Of a DNA stretch of 64,000 nt, positions 1 through 8,900 are shown in pieces (the stretch's first letter is position 1; every line of letters starts with the position of its first letter). The notes under the pieces were generated by a model, which was given only the letters and a program-made list of their open reading frames with translations, was not told where the DNA came from and ran no database searches. The translations under genes were made by a program, and so were the position numbers. This DNA comes from an uncultured Agathobacter sp. (GTDB taxonomy: Bacteria; Bacillota; Clostridia; Lachnospirales; Lachnospiraceae): contig CAKRCS010000001.1 in the NCBI GenBank assembly GCA_934307695.1, positions 248,001-312,000 of the forward strand, in the 5' to 3' direction.

Positions 1-36
1 AATTTTATCGCTGTAGTTATAATTTGGAGGTCTTTT

Positions 37-1839
37 ATGAGCGAGAATAAATTAAGAAAACGAAACGAGATCCCGGTGGAAGATACCTGGTGTTTGGAAG
101 ATATGTATGCAACGGATGAATTGTGGGAGGCAGAGCAGCAGAAGCTGGAGCAGCTCGCAGATGAGATTGCAGAGTACAAGGGAACTCTGGCAGAGAATGG
201 GGCAAAGCTGCTCGGTTTTTTTGAAAAGAGTGATGAGATCGCATATTACAGATCCCGCGTGACCGTATATGCCAACCAGAGAAATCATCAGGATACCGCA
301 GTTTCCAAGTATCAGGGATATGTCGCAAAGGCAGAACATGCTTCCGTCAAGACGGCTGCCGCAATGTCCTTTGCCAAGCCGGAGATTCTGGCTATCCCGG
401 AGAAACGTCTGCAGGAGCTGATGGATGAGGAACCGAAGCTGAAAAAGTATGAGCGCTGTTTGCAGGAAATCCTGCGGGCAAAGCCGCATACGCTTTCTGA
501 GGCGGAGGAGAAGCTTGTCGCAATGGCAGGAGAAGCACTCAGCGGAGCAGAGAATACCTTCTCTATGCTGAACAATGCGGATATTAAGTTCCCGACAATC
601 CGTGATGTGGAGGGCAACCGTATCCCTCTTACCAACGGTAACTTTGTCGTACTGGAGAAGAACAAGGACCGAAGCCTGCGCAAACAGGCATTTGAGGGAC
701 TGTACCATACTTACGAGAAGCTGGGTAACACGATTGCTTCCATCTATCTGAATCAGGTAAATGCGAATGAGTTTTATGCCACTGCGGCAAAATATCCGAG
801 TGCACGCGCAATGTTTCTGGACGAGGGGAATATCCCGGAGCAGGTATATGACAGTCTGATCGAGGCAGTACACGCACATCTTCCGGCGGTACACCGCTAT
901 GTTGGATTGCGCAAGAAGCTGTTGGGCGTAGATAAGCTTCACATGTATGATTCATATGTTCCGATCGTTGAGAGCGTAGAGCATAAATACACCTTTGAGG
1001 AAGCAAAGGAGATCGTCTTAAAGGCACTTGCCCCGATGGGCGAGGAATATATCGCTATCCTGCAAGAAGGCTTTGACAACCGCTGGATCGATGTATACCA
1101 GAATGAGAACAAGCGTACCGGCGCATATTCCTGGGGTGCTTACGGCACACATCCGTATGTACTTTTGAATTTCCAGGGAGATCTGGACAGCGTGTTTACA
1201 CTGGCACATGAAATGGGACATGCAATCCATACCTATTACTCCGATAAGATGCAGGATATTACATATTCCGGTTACCTGATTTTTGTCGCGGAGGTTGCAT
1301 CCACCTGTAATGAATCACTGCTGATGCATTATCTTCTGGAAAATACGGATGACCCGAAGGAGCGCAGGTATCTGATCAACCACTTCCTAGAGTCCTTCCG
1401 CGCAACGGTATTCCGCCAGACGATGTTTGCGGAGTTCGAGAAGCTTGTTCACGAAAAGAAGGAAGCGGGCGAGCCGCTTACCAAGGAAGTACTTAACCAG
1501 ATCTACCACGACCTTGTCGTGCTGTATTTTGGACCGGAAATGGTCGTAGACGAAGAAATTGATTGTGAGTGGATGAGGATTCCGCACTTTTATACGTCGT
1601 TCTATGTATATCAGTATGCGACAGGCTACTCAGCAGCAACCGCTTTCTCCAAGAAGATCTTAAGCGAGGGTAAGCCCGCAGTGGATGCGTATGTCAGCAA
1701 TTTCTTAAGCGGCGGCTGCTCAAAGGATCCGATCGACCTGTTAAAGGCGGCGGGCGTTGACATGAGCACACCGAAGCCGGTGGAAGATGCACTGTCTGTA
1801 TTTGAAGAGTACCTTGCACTGTTCGAACAGCAGATATAA
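37..1839 (+). CDS. pepF: Oligoendopeptidase F (M3 family metallopeptidase)
   Basis: Cytoplasmic zinc endopeptidase that cuts short peptides, about 6 to 18 residues long, in peptide turnover. The 600-residue length is normal for PepF. The zinc motif HEMGH lies at residues 391-395 and the third ligand Glu is about residue 419, in VAEVAST. No signal peptide is seen. The ATG follows GGAGG with a 6-base gap, which settles the start. It lies 34 bases before the chemotaxis receptor, with no terminator between them, so read-through is possible although the functions are unrelated. Family assignment is firm; the exact substrates cannot be read from sequence. Confidence 0.96.
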   Translation: MSENKLRKRNEIPVEDTWCLEDMYATDELWEAEQQKLEQLADEIAEYKGTLAENGAKLLGFFEKSDEIAYYRSRVTVYANQRNHQDTAVSKYQGYVAKAEHASVKTAAAMSFAKPEILAIPEKRLQELMDEEPKLKKYERCLQEILRAKPHTLSEAEEKLVAMAGEALSGAENTFSMLNNADIKFPTIRDVEGNRIPLTNGNFVVLEKNKDRSLRKQAFEGLYHTYEKLGNTIASIYLNQVNANEFYATAAKYPSARAMFLDEGNIPEQVYDSLIEAVHAHLPAVHRYVGLRKKLLGVDKLHMYDSYVPIVESVEHKYTFEEAKEIVLKALAPMGEEYIAILQEGFDNRWIDVYQNENKRTGAYSWGAYGTHPYVLLNFQGDLDSVFTLAHEMGHAIHTYYSDKMQDITYSGYLIFVAEVASTCNESLLMHYLLENTDDPKERRYLINHFLESFRATVFRQTMFAEFEKLVHEKKEAGEPLTKEVLNQIYHDLVVLYFGPEMVVDEEIDCEWMRIPHFYTSFYVYQYATGYSAATAFSKKILSEGKPAVDAYVSNFLSGGCSKDPIDLLKAAGVDMSTPKPVEDALSVFEEYLALFEQQI

Positions 1840-1873
1840 TTTTTGGCAACAATAACAAAGGGAGGAAAAAGTT

Positions 1874-3337
1874 ATGGATTTACGGACAAAGCAGTTAGAA
1901 GATACAAACCGCATTGGAAGCATTGGCGCAATCGTTATTTCATCAGTAATTCTTATTATGACATTGCTTGGATTTGTGTATGGAAGCGGCGCATATCTGG
2001 TGGTGCGTGCGGCTGTGGCAATCGCGGTGATCCTCATCAACGCTGTCCTTGGCAGAGTCATGAAATCAAGCCCGAATTATGTGCATGTGTGCAGCTATTC
2101 CCTGCTTGCAGTCTACCTGACAACGGCGGTAACGATACGTTCCCTGACGATGATGGTGGTTTTATACAGCATCGCAATCCTTCTGATGGCGTATGCGAGC
2201 ATCAAGATTGCTTACGAAGGCGCGATTGCCGCTTTGCTTGGACTGACGATCAGTGCGGGCATGCTGCTTAAGATGGGGCTTACCAATGCAACGGAGGTCG
2301 TAATGACAGGCATGTTTGCAATCTGTGCCTGCATTCTGGAGGTTATCATTACCAAGATGCTGATCAGGCATACCAGCGAGAATGTTGCGGCAGCACAGTC
2401 CGCAGCAGATGACCAGATCCGCACATCTTCCGAGGTGGTTCGTCTGGCGGAGGAGTTAAACCAGAAGTTTGTTGAGGCGCAGGGCGTTTCTTCTACTTTG
2501 AATGAGGCGATGCAGTCCAGCCACAATTCCGTTACGGAGATTTCGGAAAGCACAAAGCTGACTGCGGAGGCAATCGAGCAGCAGACAACACAGACCTCGG
2601 ATATTTATCAGAGTATCCAGGCGGTAGGCAAAGAGGCACAGGCGATCAGCGAGATCTCAGATCGCACCAATGAGACGATCAGTGAGGGGGTAGCCCTGAT
2701 CGAAAAGTTAAAGGATCAGGCGGCAGGCGTAGCCAGGATCAATACCGAGACAAAGGCGACTACGGAGGCACTCAACGTCAGCATCCGTGATGTTCAGGCA
2801 ATCACAGAGACCATCCTTGGAATTTCAAGCCAGACCAACCTGCTTGCACTCAATGCTTCCATCGAGGCGGCAAGAGCAGGCGAGGCAGGAAAAGGCTTTG
2901 CGGTGGTTGCAGATGAAATCCGCAGCCTTTCCGAGGGAACCAGACAGGCAACGGAGAAGATTTCCGAGATCATTGCAAGACTGACGAAGGATGCGCAGAG
3001 CGCCGCAGACAGCATGCTGCAGTCAGCGGAATATGCGCAGAAGCAGAATGAGCTGATCGAGGAGACCGGCACGAAGCTTGCAGATATGCAGGCGGAGACG
3101 GACGAGCTGCACAGAGGTGTCGTTCAGGTAAATGAAGCGGTACAGAAGGTCGTTGAGGCAAATACGATCATCATGGAGAGCGTGACCAACCTTTCCGCAA
3201 CAAGTCAGGAGGTTGCCGCATCCAGTGAGACAATGCTGCAGATCAGTGATTCTTCAATGAGTGCATTAGGCAGCATGAATGATGTGCTTGCAGAGATCAA
3301 CAAGATCTCACACAATATGGAAGAGGCTGCAAAATAA
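1874..3337 (+). CDS. Methyl-accepting chemotaxis protein with polytopic membrane sensor region
   Basis: Chemoreceptor of 487 residues. Residues about 15-170 form some six closely spaced hydrophobic segments with very short loops, so there is no extracytoplasmic ligand domain and no clear HAMP. Residues about 190-485 are the long helical signalling hairpin. The conserved tip [20 protein letters not shown] starts at residue 323 and should bind CheA/CheW. A GGAGG site 8 bases before the ATG fixes the start. The layout suggests sensing of a membrane-soluble or membrane-state signal, which is inference. It precedes luxS by 26 bases and may be co-transcribed with it. The receptor call is firm and the ligand is unknown. 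Confidence 0.93.
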   Translation: MDLRTKQLEDTNRIGSIGAIVISSVILIMTLLGFVYGSGAYLVVRAAVAIAVILINAVLGRVMKSSPNYVHVCSYSLLAVYLTTAVTIRSLTMMVVLYSIAILLMAYASIKIAYEGAIAALLGLTISAGMLLKMGLTNATEVVMTGMFAICACILEVIITKMLIRHTSENVAAAQSAADDQIRTSSEVVRLAEELNQKFVEAQGVSSTLNEAMQSSHNSVTEISESTKLTAEAIEQQTTQTSDIYQSIQAVGKEAQAISEISDRTNETISEGVALIEKLKDQAAGVARINTETKATTEALNVSIRDVQAITETILGISSQTNLLALNASIEAARAGEAGKGFAVVADEIRSLSEGTRQATEKISEIIARLTKDAQSAADSMLQSAEYAQKQNELIEETGTKLADMQAETDELHRGVVQVNEAVQKVVEANTIIMESVTNLSATSQEVAASSETMLQISDSSMSALGSMNDVLAEINKISHNMEEAAK

Positions 3338-3363
3338 ATCATTTTGCAGGAAATGGAGTACAG

Positions 3364-3828
3364 ATGGACAGAATTAAAAGCTTTGAAATCAATCATAACA
3401 TTCTCGAACCGGGATTTTATATTTCACGCGAGGACGGTGACATCATCACCTATGACCTTCGCACAAGAAAGCCAAACGCAGGCGATTACATGAGCAATCT
3501 CTGCATGCATTCGGTAGAGCACATGTTTGCAACGTTTGTGCGCAATTCCGAGATCGCATCCGATGTGGTCTATTTTGGACCGATGGGATGCCAGACAGGA
3601 TTTTATCTGCTCGTCCGCAATCAGAAGCCGTCCGATGTGTTTGCGATCACCAAGAAGATCCTGGCACAGATCCTTGCGTACGAGGGACCGGTGTTCGGTG
3701 CTTCTGCAATCGAGTGCGGCAATTACCGTAATCTTGACCTTGCAGCAGCGAAGGAAGAATGCGGGAAATACCTTGCAGTTTTAGAAAAGCAGACGAATAT
3801 GGAATTTACATACCCGAAGGAGGATTAA
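3364..3828 (+). CDS. luxS: S-ribosylhomocysteine lyase (autoinducer-2 synthase)
   Basis: LuxS splits S-ribosylhomocysteine into homocysteine and DPD, the AI-2 precursor. The 154-residue protein keeps the metal motif H49-S-V-E52-H53, a catalytic-type Cys76 in GPMGCQTGF, and a third metal ligand Cys118 in ECGNYRNL. The next gene, 3 bases downstream, encodes the nucleosidase that makes its substrate, so the pair rebuilds homocysteine from S-adenosylhomocysteine. A GGAG site precedes the ATG. Whether AI-2 serves as a signal here, or is only a by-product of methyl recycling, cannot be told from sequence. Confidence 0.97.
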   Translation: MDRIKSFEINHNILEPGFYISREDGDIITYDLRTRKPNAGDYMSNLCMHSVEHMFATFVRNSEIASDVVYFGPMGCQTGFYLLVRNQKPSDVFAITKKILAQILAYEGPVFGASAIECGNYRNLDLAAAKEECGKYLAVLEKQTNMEFTYPKED

Positions 3829-3831
3829 CAA

Positions 3832-4530
3832 ATGAAGATCGGCGTTATTGGCGCTATGCAGATGGAAGTGGACAACTTAAAGGAGACACTTAAGGACACC
3901 ACAACAGTTACATACAGCGGAGTGGAGTATGTATGCGGCAGGATAAACGATACCGAGGTAGTTGCGGCTGTCTGCGGGATCGGCAAGGTGTTTGCCGCAA
4001 TCTGCACAGAGGCGATGATCTTAAAGTTTGATGTAGATATGGTGATCAACATCGGTGTGGCAGGTGCGCTCACAAAGGATCTTGGGGTACTCGATGTCGC
4101 AGTTGCAGATAATGTGGTGCAGCATGACATGGATACTTCCGCACTGGGTGATCCTTACGGTCTGATCTCAGGAATCAATGAGATTCTGCTTCCGGCAAAT
4201 CCATCCATGTGCAGGCTGTTAGAAAACTGCCTGCAGGATAAGGGAGTCCACTATCTGACCGGCACGATCGCATCCGGTGACCAGTTTGTGGCAACAGAGG
4301 AAAAGAAGACATGGATCCGCAGCCACTTCGAGGCAATCGCTGCCGAGATGGAGGGTGCAAGCATCGGACAGGTATGCTACATCAACAAGGTGCCGTTTGC
4401 AATTTTGCGTTCAATTTCCGATAGTGAGGGCGGTGCGATGGATTATCAGACCTTCGCGGAGAAGGCTGCAATCCGTTCCATCGAGGTTGTGGTGGAGTTT
4501 ATCAACCGCGCAGGAGAGCTGCAGTTATAA
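3832..4530 (+). CDS. mtnN: 5'-methylthioadenosine/S-adenosylhomocysteine nucleosidase
   Basis: Cytoplasmic nucleosidase that removes adenine from methylthioadenosine and S-adenosylhomocysteine. The length of 232 residues is typical. Glu12 in GAMQMEV and Asp197 in SISDSEGG match the catalytic Glu and Asp of the MTAN family, and GIGKV and AAEMEGA are the ribose/purine-site motifs. An AAGGAGG site lies at the 3' end of luxS, and the pair forms a two-gene methyl-cycle unit. No terminator is clear after it; the deacetylase begins about 57 bases later. Confidence 0.96.
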   Translation: MKIGVIGAMQMEVDNLKETLKDTTTVTYSGVEYVCGRINDTEVVAAVCGIGKVFAAICTEAMILKFDVDMVINIGVAGALTKDLGVLDVAVADNVVQHDMDTSALGDPYGLISGINEILLPANPSMCRLLENCLQDKGVHYLTGTIASGDQFVATEEKKTWIRSHFEAIAAEMEGASIGQVCYINKVPFAILRSISDSEGGAMDYQTFAEKAAIRSIEVVVEFINRAGELQL

Positions 4531-4587
4531 ACGGAATGCAAATATGGATGCCTGCATAAGATGTAAAAAAGCTTTGTGCAGGTAAAT

Positions 4588-5427
4588 ATGAAATACTCGC
4601 ATTATGTAAACAGAATACAGAAGAAAGTAAGGGAGCTGCAAAGAAAACCCACTGCGAAAGCATTCGTGGTGGTTCTTTTCTTAAGTCTGCTCCTTTTTGC
4701 TTTCCTGATAAAGGATTCGACGGGAAATGGTACATATCTGGCTACGGCGGCAAATATCGGAGCAGACAGCTCCTATGGGGACCGGGAGCTGCCGATCTAC
4801 TGCGTGGACACGACCGAGAATAAGGTCGCACTCAGCTTTGACGCAGCCTGGGGCGCGGATGATTTTGAGCGGATCATGGAGACTCTGGATAAGCATAAGG
4901 TCAAGGTGACCTTTTTTATGACTGGTGGCTGGGTGGAGACATACCCGGACTGCGTGAAGGAACTGGTAGAAAGAGGACACGACCTCGGCAATCACAGTGA
5001 GCATCATTATGATATGACCTCAATCTCAAAAGCAGAGCAGCAGGACGAACTCTTAAGGGTACACGACCGGGTAAAGGAGCTGACCGGTTATGAGATGTAC
5101 CTGTTCCGCCCGCCATACGGCGCATACAGTAATTCTGTCATCAACACCGCATACGGCCTCGGTTACTATCCAATCCAGTGGTCAGTGGACTCCCTTGACT
5201 GGAAGGATTACGGCGTAGATTCCATCATCAATACGGTTTGCAATCATAAGGCTCTCGCACCGGGCGCGATCATCCTGTGCCACAACGGCGCAAAGTATAC
5301 GGCGGATGCACTCGATGCAATGCTGACCAGCTTAGAGGAGAAGGGATACCAGATTGTTCCGATATCAGAACTGATCATGCGCCAGAACTACCACATGGAT
5401 GTTACCGGAAAACAGATCGCGAACTAG
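4588..5427 (+). CDS. Polysaccharide (peptidoglycan-type) deacetylase, NodB fold
   Basis: Membrane-anchored CE4 deacetylase of 279 residues. An N-terminal hydrophobic segment (about residues 30-48) acts as signal anchor, so the catalytic domain faces outside. The NodB motifs are present: Asp85 in SFDAAWG, the metal histidines H136 and H140 in NHSEHHYD, RPPYGAYS, and ILCHNG near the end. These families remove acetyl groups from N-acetylglucosamine or muramate of peptidoglycan; PdaB-like spore-cortex roles are possible but unproven. An in-frame GTG at 4576 would add four residues, but the ATG is preferred because AGGT lies just upstream. The stop is followed at once by a tandem-repeat tract. Confidence 0.9.
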   Translation: MKYSHYVNRIQKKVRELQRKPTAKAFVVVLFLSLLLFAFLIKDSTGNGTYLATAANIGADSSYGDRELPIYCVDTTENKVALSFDAAWGADDFERIMETLDKHKVKVTFFMTGGWVETYPDCVKELVERGHDLGNHSEHHYDMTSISKAEQQDELLRVHDRVKELTGYEMYLFRPPYGAYSNSVINTAYGLGYYPIQWSVDSLDWKDYGVDSIINTVCNHKALAPGAIILCHNGAKYTADALDAMLTSLEEKGYQIVPISELIMRQNYHMDVTGKQIAN

Positions 5428-5441
5428 GGACGTTCCTTTTG

Positions 5442-5631
5442 ACACGCGCAGCGCCCATTGGCACAACGAACGCCCATTGGCACAACGAACGCCCATTGAC
5501 ACGCGCAGCGCCCATTGGCACAACGAACGCCCATTGACACGCGCAGCGCCCATTGGCACAACGATCGTCCACTGGCACACGCAGCGCCCATCGGCATAAC
5601 GAGCACTCACTGCCGTGCACAGCGTCTGTTG
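5442..5631. repeat. Ten tandem copies of a 19-bp unit in two alternating variants
   Basis: Ten head-to-tail 19-base units run without spacers. Variant A is acacgcgcagcgcccattg and variant B is gcacaacgaacgcccattg; both share the ending cgcccattg. The order is A B B A B A, then four progressively decayed copies B', A', B'', A''. The first copies are nearly perfect and divergence rises to the right. The period of 19 is not a multiple of three and long antisense open frames across it lack ribosome sites, so it is not coding. No spacer-repeat pattern exists, so it is not a CRISPR. It sits between the deacetylase stop and the galactanase promoter. Function is unknown. Confidence 0.95.
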
Positions 5632-5870
5632 GAATGAGGCTTGTGCAGTTTGGATAAAAATGAAACGGGAAAAATACGCAAAAACATACAGAGAAAGATG
5701 CAATTACACTCAAAAAGAAGAATGGGTATGGCAGTCTGCACAAATAACCGGCGAATGCGCAAAAAATACAAAAAATGCGCACGGAATATGTTGTACATTT
5801 TGGCGTGACACCGTAGGCACGGATTAGGAAATGTGAATAAAAAAGAACCGAAAACCTTGGAAAACTTGCC
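5632..5870. other. Intergenic stretch without recognised feature
   Basis: This stretch lies between the decayed end of the tandem repeat and the galactanase promoter. It is A-rich and holds only short open frames without ribosome sites. A short direct repeat of atgcgca near 5756-5785 is the only structure noticed. Confidence 0.6.
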
Positions 5871-5872
5871 GA

Positions 5873-5902
5873 TTGAACGTAAAAGCAAAACAATGTTACA
5901 CT
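5873..5902 (+). promoter_or_regulatory. Sigma-A promoter of the galactanase gene
   Basis: The -35 TTGAAC (5873-5878) is separated by 18 bases from the -10 TACACT (5897-5902), which has the extended TGt just upstream. Transcription would begin near 5909, immediately before the LacI-type palindrome. Confidence 0.6.
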
Positions 5903-5916
5903 TGAAGCATCAAGTG

Positions 5917-5930
5917 AGCAAACGGTTGCT
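5917..5930. promoter_or_regulatory. LacI/GalR-type operator in the galactanase leader
   Basis: AGCAAACGGTTGCT is a near-perfect 14-bp palindrome (AGCAA-4 bases-TTGCT) with the central CG typical of LacI-family operators. It lies some 8-20 bases downstream of the predicted transcription start and about 25 bases before the ATG, a classic roadblock/repression position. A galactan-responsive LacI repressor or CcpA could bind; neither gene is in this window. Confidence 0.6.
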
Positions 5931-5954
5931 CAAATGAAGGCAAGGAGGAGAAGC

Positions 5955-8900
5955 ATGAAGAAGAAATGGCTACAACGGACAGTGACAGCCGCGTTGGCAA
6001 CTGCGGTTTGTTTGTCACAAGGTGCATTTGCTAATTTAGGAAGTCTCGTTGAGGTACAGGCAGACACGACCAGTTTATTAACAAATGGTGATTTTGAGGA
6101 AGATATCTGGAATGGTGCTTGGAGTATATCAGTATCCGATAATAATTGGGATAATTTTGCAAGCGGTACGATCAAGACAAATTCGGAAGCAGATCATGTG
6201 CATGGTGGAAAAAGCGCGCTTGGAATATGGTTTGCAAACGACGATACCAGTGTCACGCTTTCACAGACCGTAAAGCTTGATACCGGAACTTATACACTTT
6301 CCGGATATGCAAAGGAAACAAAAGGTGTGACTGCAGGTGTAGAGCTTGTCGAGGCAGGAAGCGCATATACACCAACCACCGGGTATGGAGAATTTTCGGG
6401 AAGTATTACGGTGTCTGAGGCTGGTTCTTATACAGTAACTGTTAAAGTAAGTGGCAATAGTGGTGCATGGGTTGTGTTGGATGACTTTGCTTTAGTAAAA
6501 AATTCAGAAGATACCTCAAGCGAAGAAACTGTTAGCGTGGTAAATGGCGATTTCGAGACAGACATCTGGACGACTGGTAGTGGCTGGACGGTAACACCGG
6601 ATTCTTGGGACAACTTTTCAGATGCAATCAAGACAAATTCGGAAACTGATCATGTACATGGTGGAAAAAGCGCGCTTGGAATATGGTTTGCAAACGACAA
6701 TACCAGTGTCACGCTTTCACAGACCGTAGAACTTGCAGCAGGAACGTACGCGCTTTCCGGATATGCAAAGGAAACAAAAGGTGTGACTGCAGGTGTAGAG
6801 TTTGTTGGGGCAGGAAGCGCATATACACCAGCTTCCGGATATGGGGAGTTTACGGGAACCGTTTCTGTATCAACCGCCGGAACCTATACGTTAGCTGTTA
6901 AAGTAAGCGGAAACAAGGGCGCATGGGTTGTGTTGGATGATGTAACGTTAAAGAGAACCGGAGACTATATTCCACCAGCATACAGCTATGAAGATTTACA
7001 GACTTTAATTGCAAGTGTTCCAGGTGACGCCGGCTTTACAACGGAATCAGAAGCGGCACTTGAGACAGCGCTTGCAGCCGCAAAGGCTTGTACAGAGGAA
7101 ACAGCCGCGGATGATATTGTAAATTGTTATACAGACTTGGAGACCGCATTAGCTAATCTTGTATATGCGGATGACAATATCTTCGTAGACAAAATAAGTG
7201 GTCTCAGTGACGATTTTATAAAGGGTGTTGATATTTCTTCCTACATTGCAGAGGTAAACAGTGGAGTTGTTTATAAAGACTGGAATGGCAATGAAGTAAA
7301 GGACGAGGAATTTATCAAGCTGCTTGCAGATGCGGGCGTGAATTACATTCGACTGCGCGTATGGAATCAGCCAAGCACGGCGGATGGAAAGACCTATGGT
7401 GGTGGAAACAATGACCTTGCAACTACCATTGAGATATGTAAGATTATCAAGAGCTATAATGATTTAACAGCAACCACAGATGACGATATAAAAGTATTGA
7501 TCGATTTGCAATATTCTGATTTCTGGGCTGATCCGGATAAGCAGACAGCACCGAAGGCGTGGAAAGACATGGATATAGATACCAGATGCGCTGCGGTAAA
7601 GACCTTCACGACAGAGACACTTACAGAGATTGCAAAAACCGGTGTGGAAATTGGAATGGTTCAGATCGGAAATGAGACCAACACCGGTATCTGCGGAACG
7701 GCCATACCGTCCGTAGATCAGAAGAATTTTGACACGACGGATCTGACTTCTTATGATTATGTAAAAGTATTCAAGGCTGGCTGTGAGGGCGTTGGCGCAT
7801 ACAATGCACAGACTGGTGCAAGCGCCAAGAAAGTGGTTCATTTTACAGATCCTCATACGGCAGGAACTTTTTATGCAGAACTGTTGATCAAGGGCGGAGT
7901 TGACTACGATGTATATGCAACTTCCTATTATCCGTTCTGGCATGGAACCACCAGCAATCTTAAGGATATGCTTACCAGCATCTCTAAGCTGACGAATGCA
8001 TCCGGAAACAATATACAGGTTATGGTCGCAGAGACACAGTATGTCCATACAAACGAGGATTACGATGGTGCGGACAATCAGGCGTATGAAGGAAAGAACA
8101 ACATTGACCTGTCCGGCTGGTCTGTTTCTTTACAGGGACAGGCGAATGAAATCCATGATGTGATGGCAGCAGTAGCCGGTGTCGGCGAAAACGGAATCGG
8201 TATGTTCTACTGGGAGCCGGCATGGCTTGGAGTTGGCAATGCGTATGATGCAGATGGCAATATTGATGAGGCTGCACTTGCCGCCAATAAGGTTAAATGG
8301 GAGACTTACGGCTCCGGCTGGGCGACTGACGCAGCCGCAGAATATGATCCAAGTGCGGCACAGTGGGGCGGCGGCGGAACAAACAACGAAAACGCTTCTC
8401 TGTTTGATTTTTACGGAAATCCATTGTCATCGTTGAAGGTATTTAAGTATGTTAACTATGGTGCGGTTGCAAAAACTCCAAGCTATTATAGTTATAATGC
8501 AGATGAACTGACGAACATAACCGTAGAGACCGGTACTTCTGCACAGGAGATCAGGAGCAGACTTGCACAGGCAAATGCAACCGTAGGGTATGTCAACAAT
8601 GACAAATCTACGGGAGCGGCCTCCATTGTATGGAGCGATGCAAGCTGTACCGATATTGCAAATAAAATCCAGACGACCGGAGCAATCGGAAATTCTTATC
8701 TGGCAGAAGGAACGATTACGGTTGACGGAAATAATTATACCGTTAAGACAAAGGTGTTCGTTGCACCGGCAGAGAATCTGATCAAAAATGGTGATTTTGA
8801 AAATGGATCAAGTGATTGGACATTTGAAAACGGCGGTATTTTATTCGTAGATGGTAAGAATCCAAGAAACGGAAGCAGCTACGGATTGACGATTAACTGC

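Noticed and set aside
52..942. 296-codon minus-strand frame inside pepF
   Set aside because: Antisense shadow of a well-supported gene; no start site and no domain.
4543..4585. 13-residue Cys-rich mini-frame (CIRCKKALC) between mtnN and the deacetylase
   Set aside because: No ribosome site, and it runs into the start of the deacetylase gene.
5442..5631. CRISPR array
   Set aside because: Units are contiguous with no unique spacers and there are no cas genes in the window.
5402..5893. Long minus-strand frames rich in Trp and Cys across the 19-bp repeats (up to 163 codons)
   Set aside because: They arise from the tandem repeat being free of stops in several frames; no ribosome site, and the 19-base period shifts frame each unit.
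7464..8048. 194-codon minus-strand frame inside the GH53 domain
   Set aside because: Shadow of the catalytic barrel coding sequence; no ribosome site.
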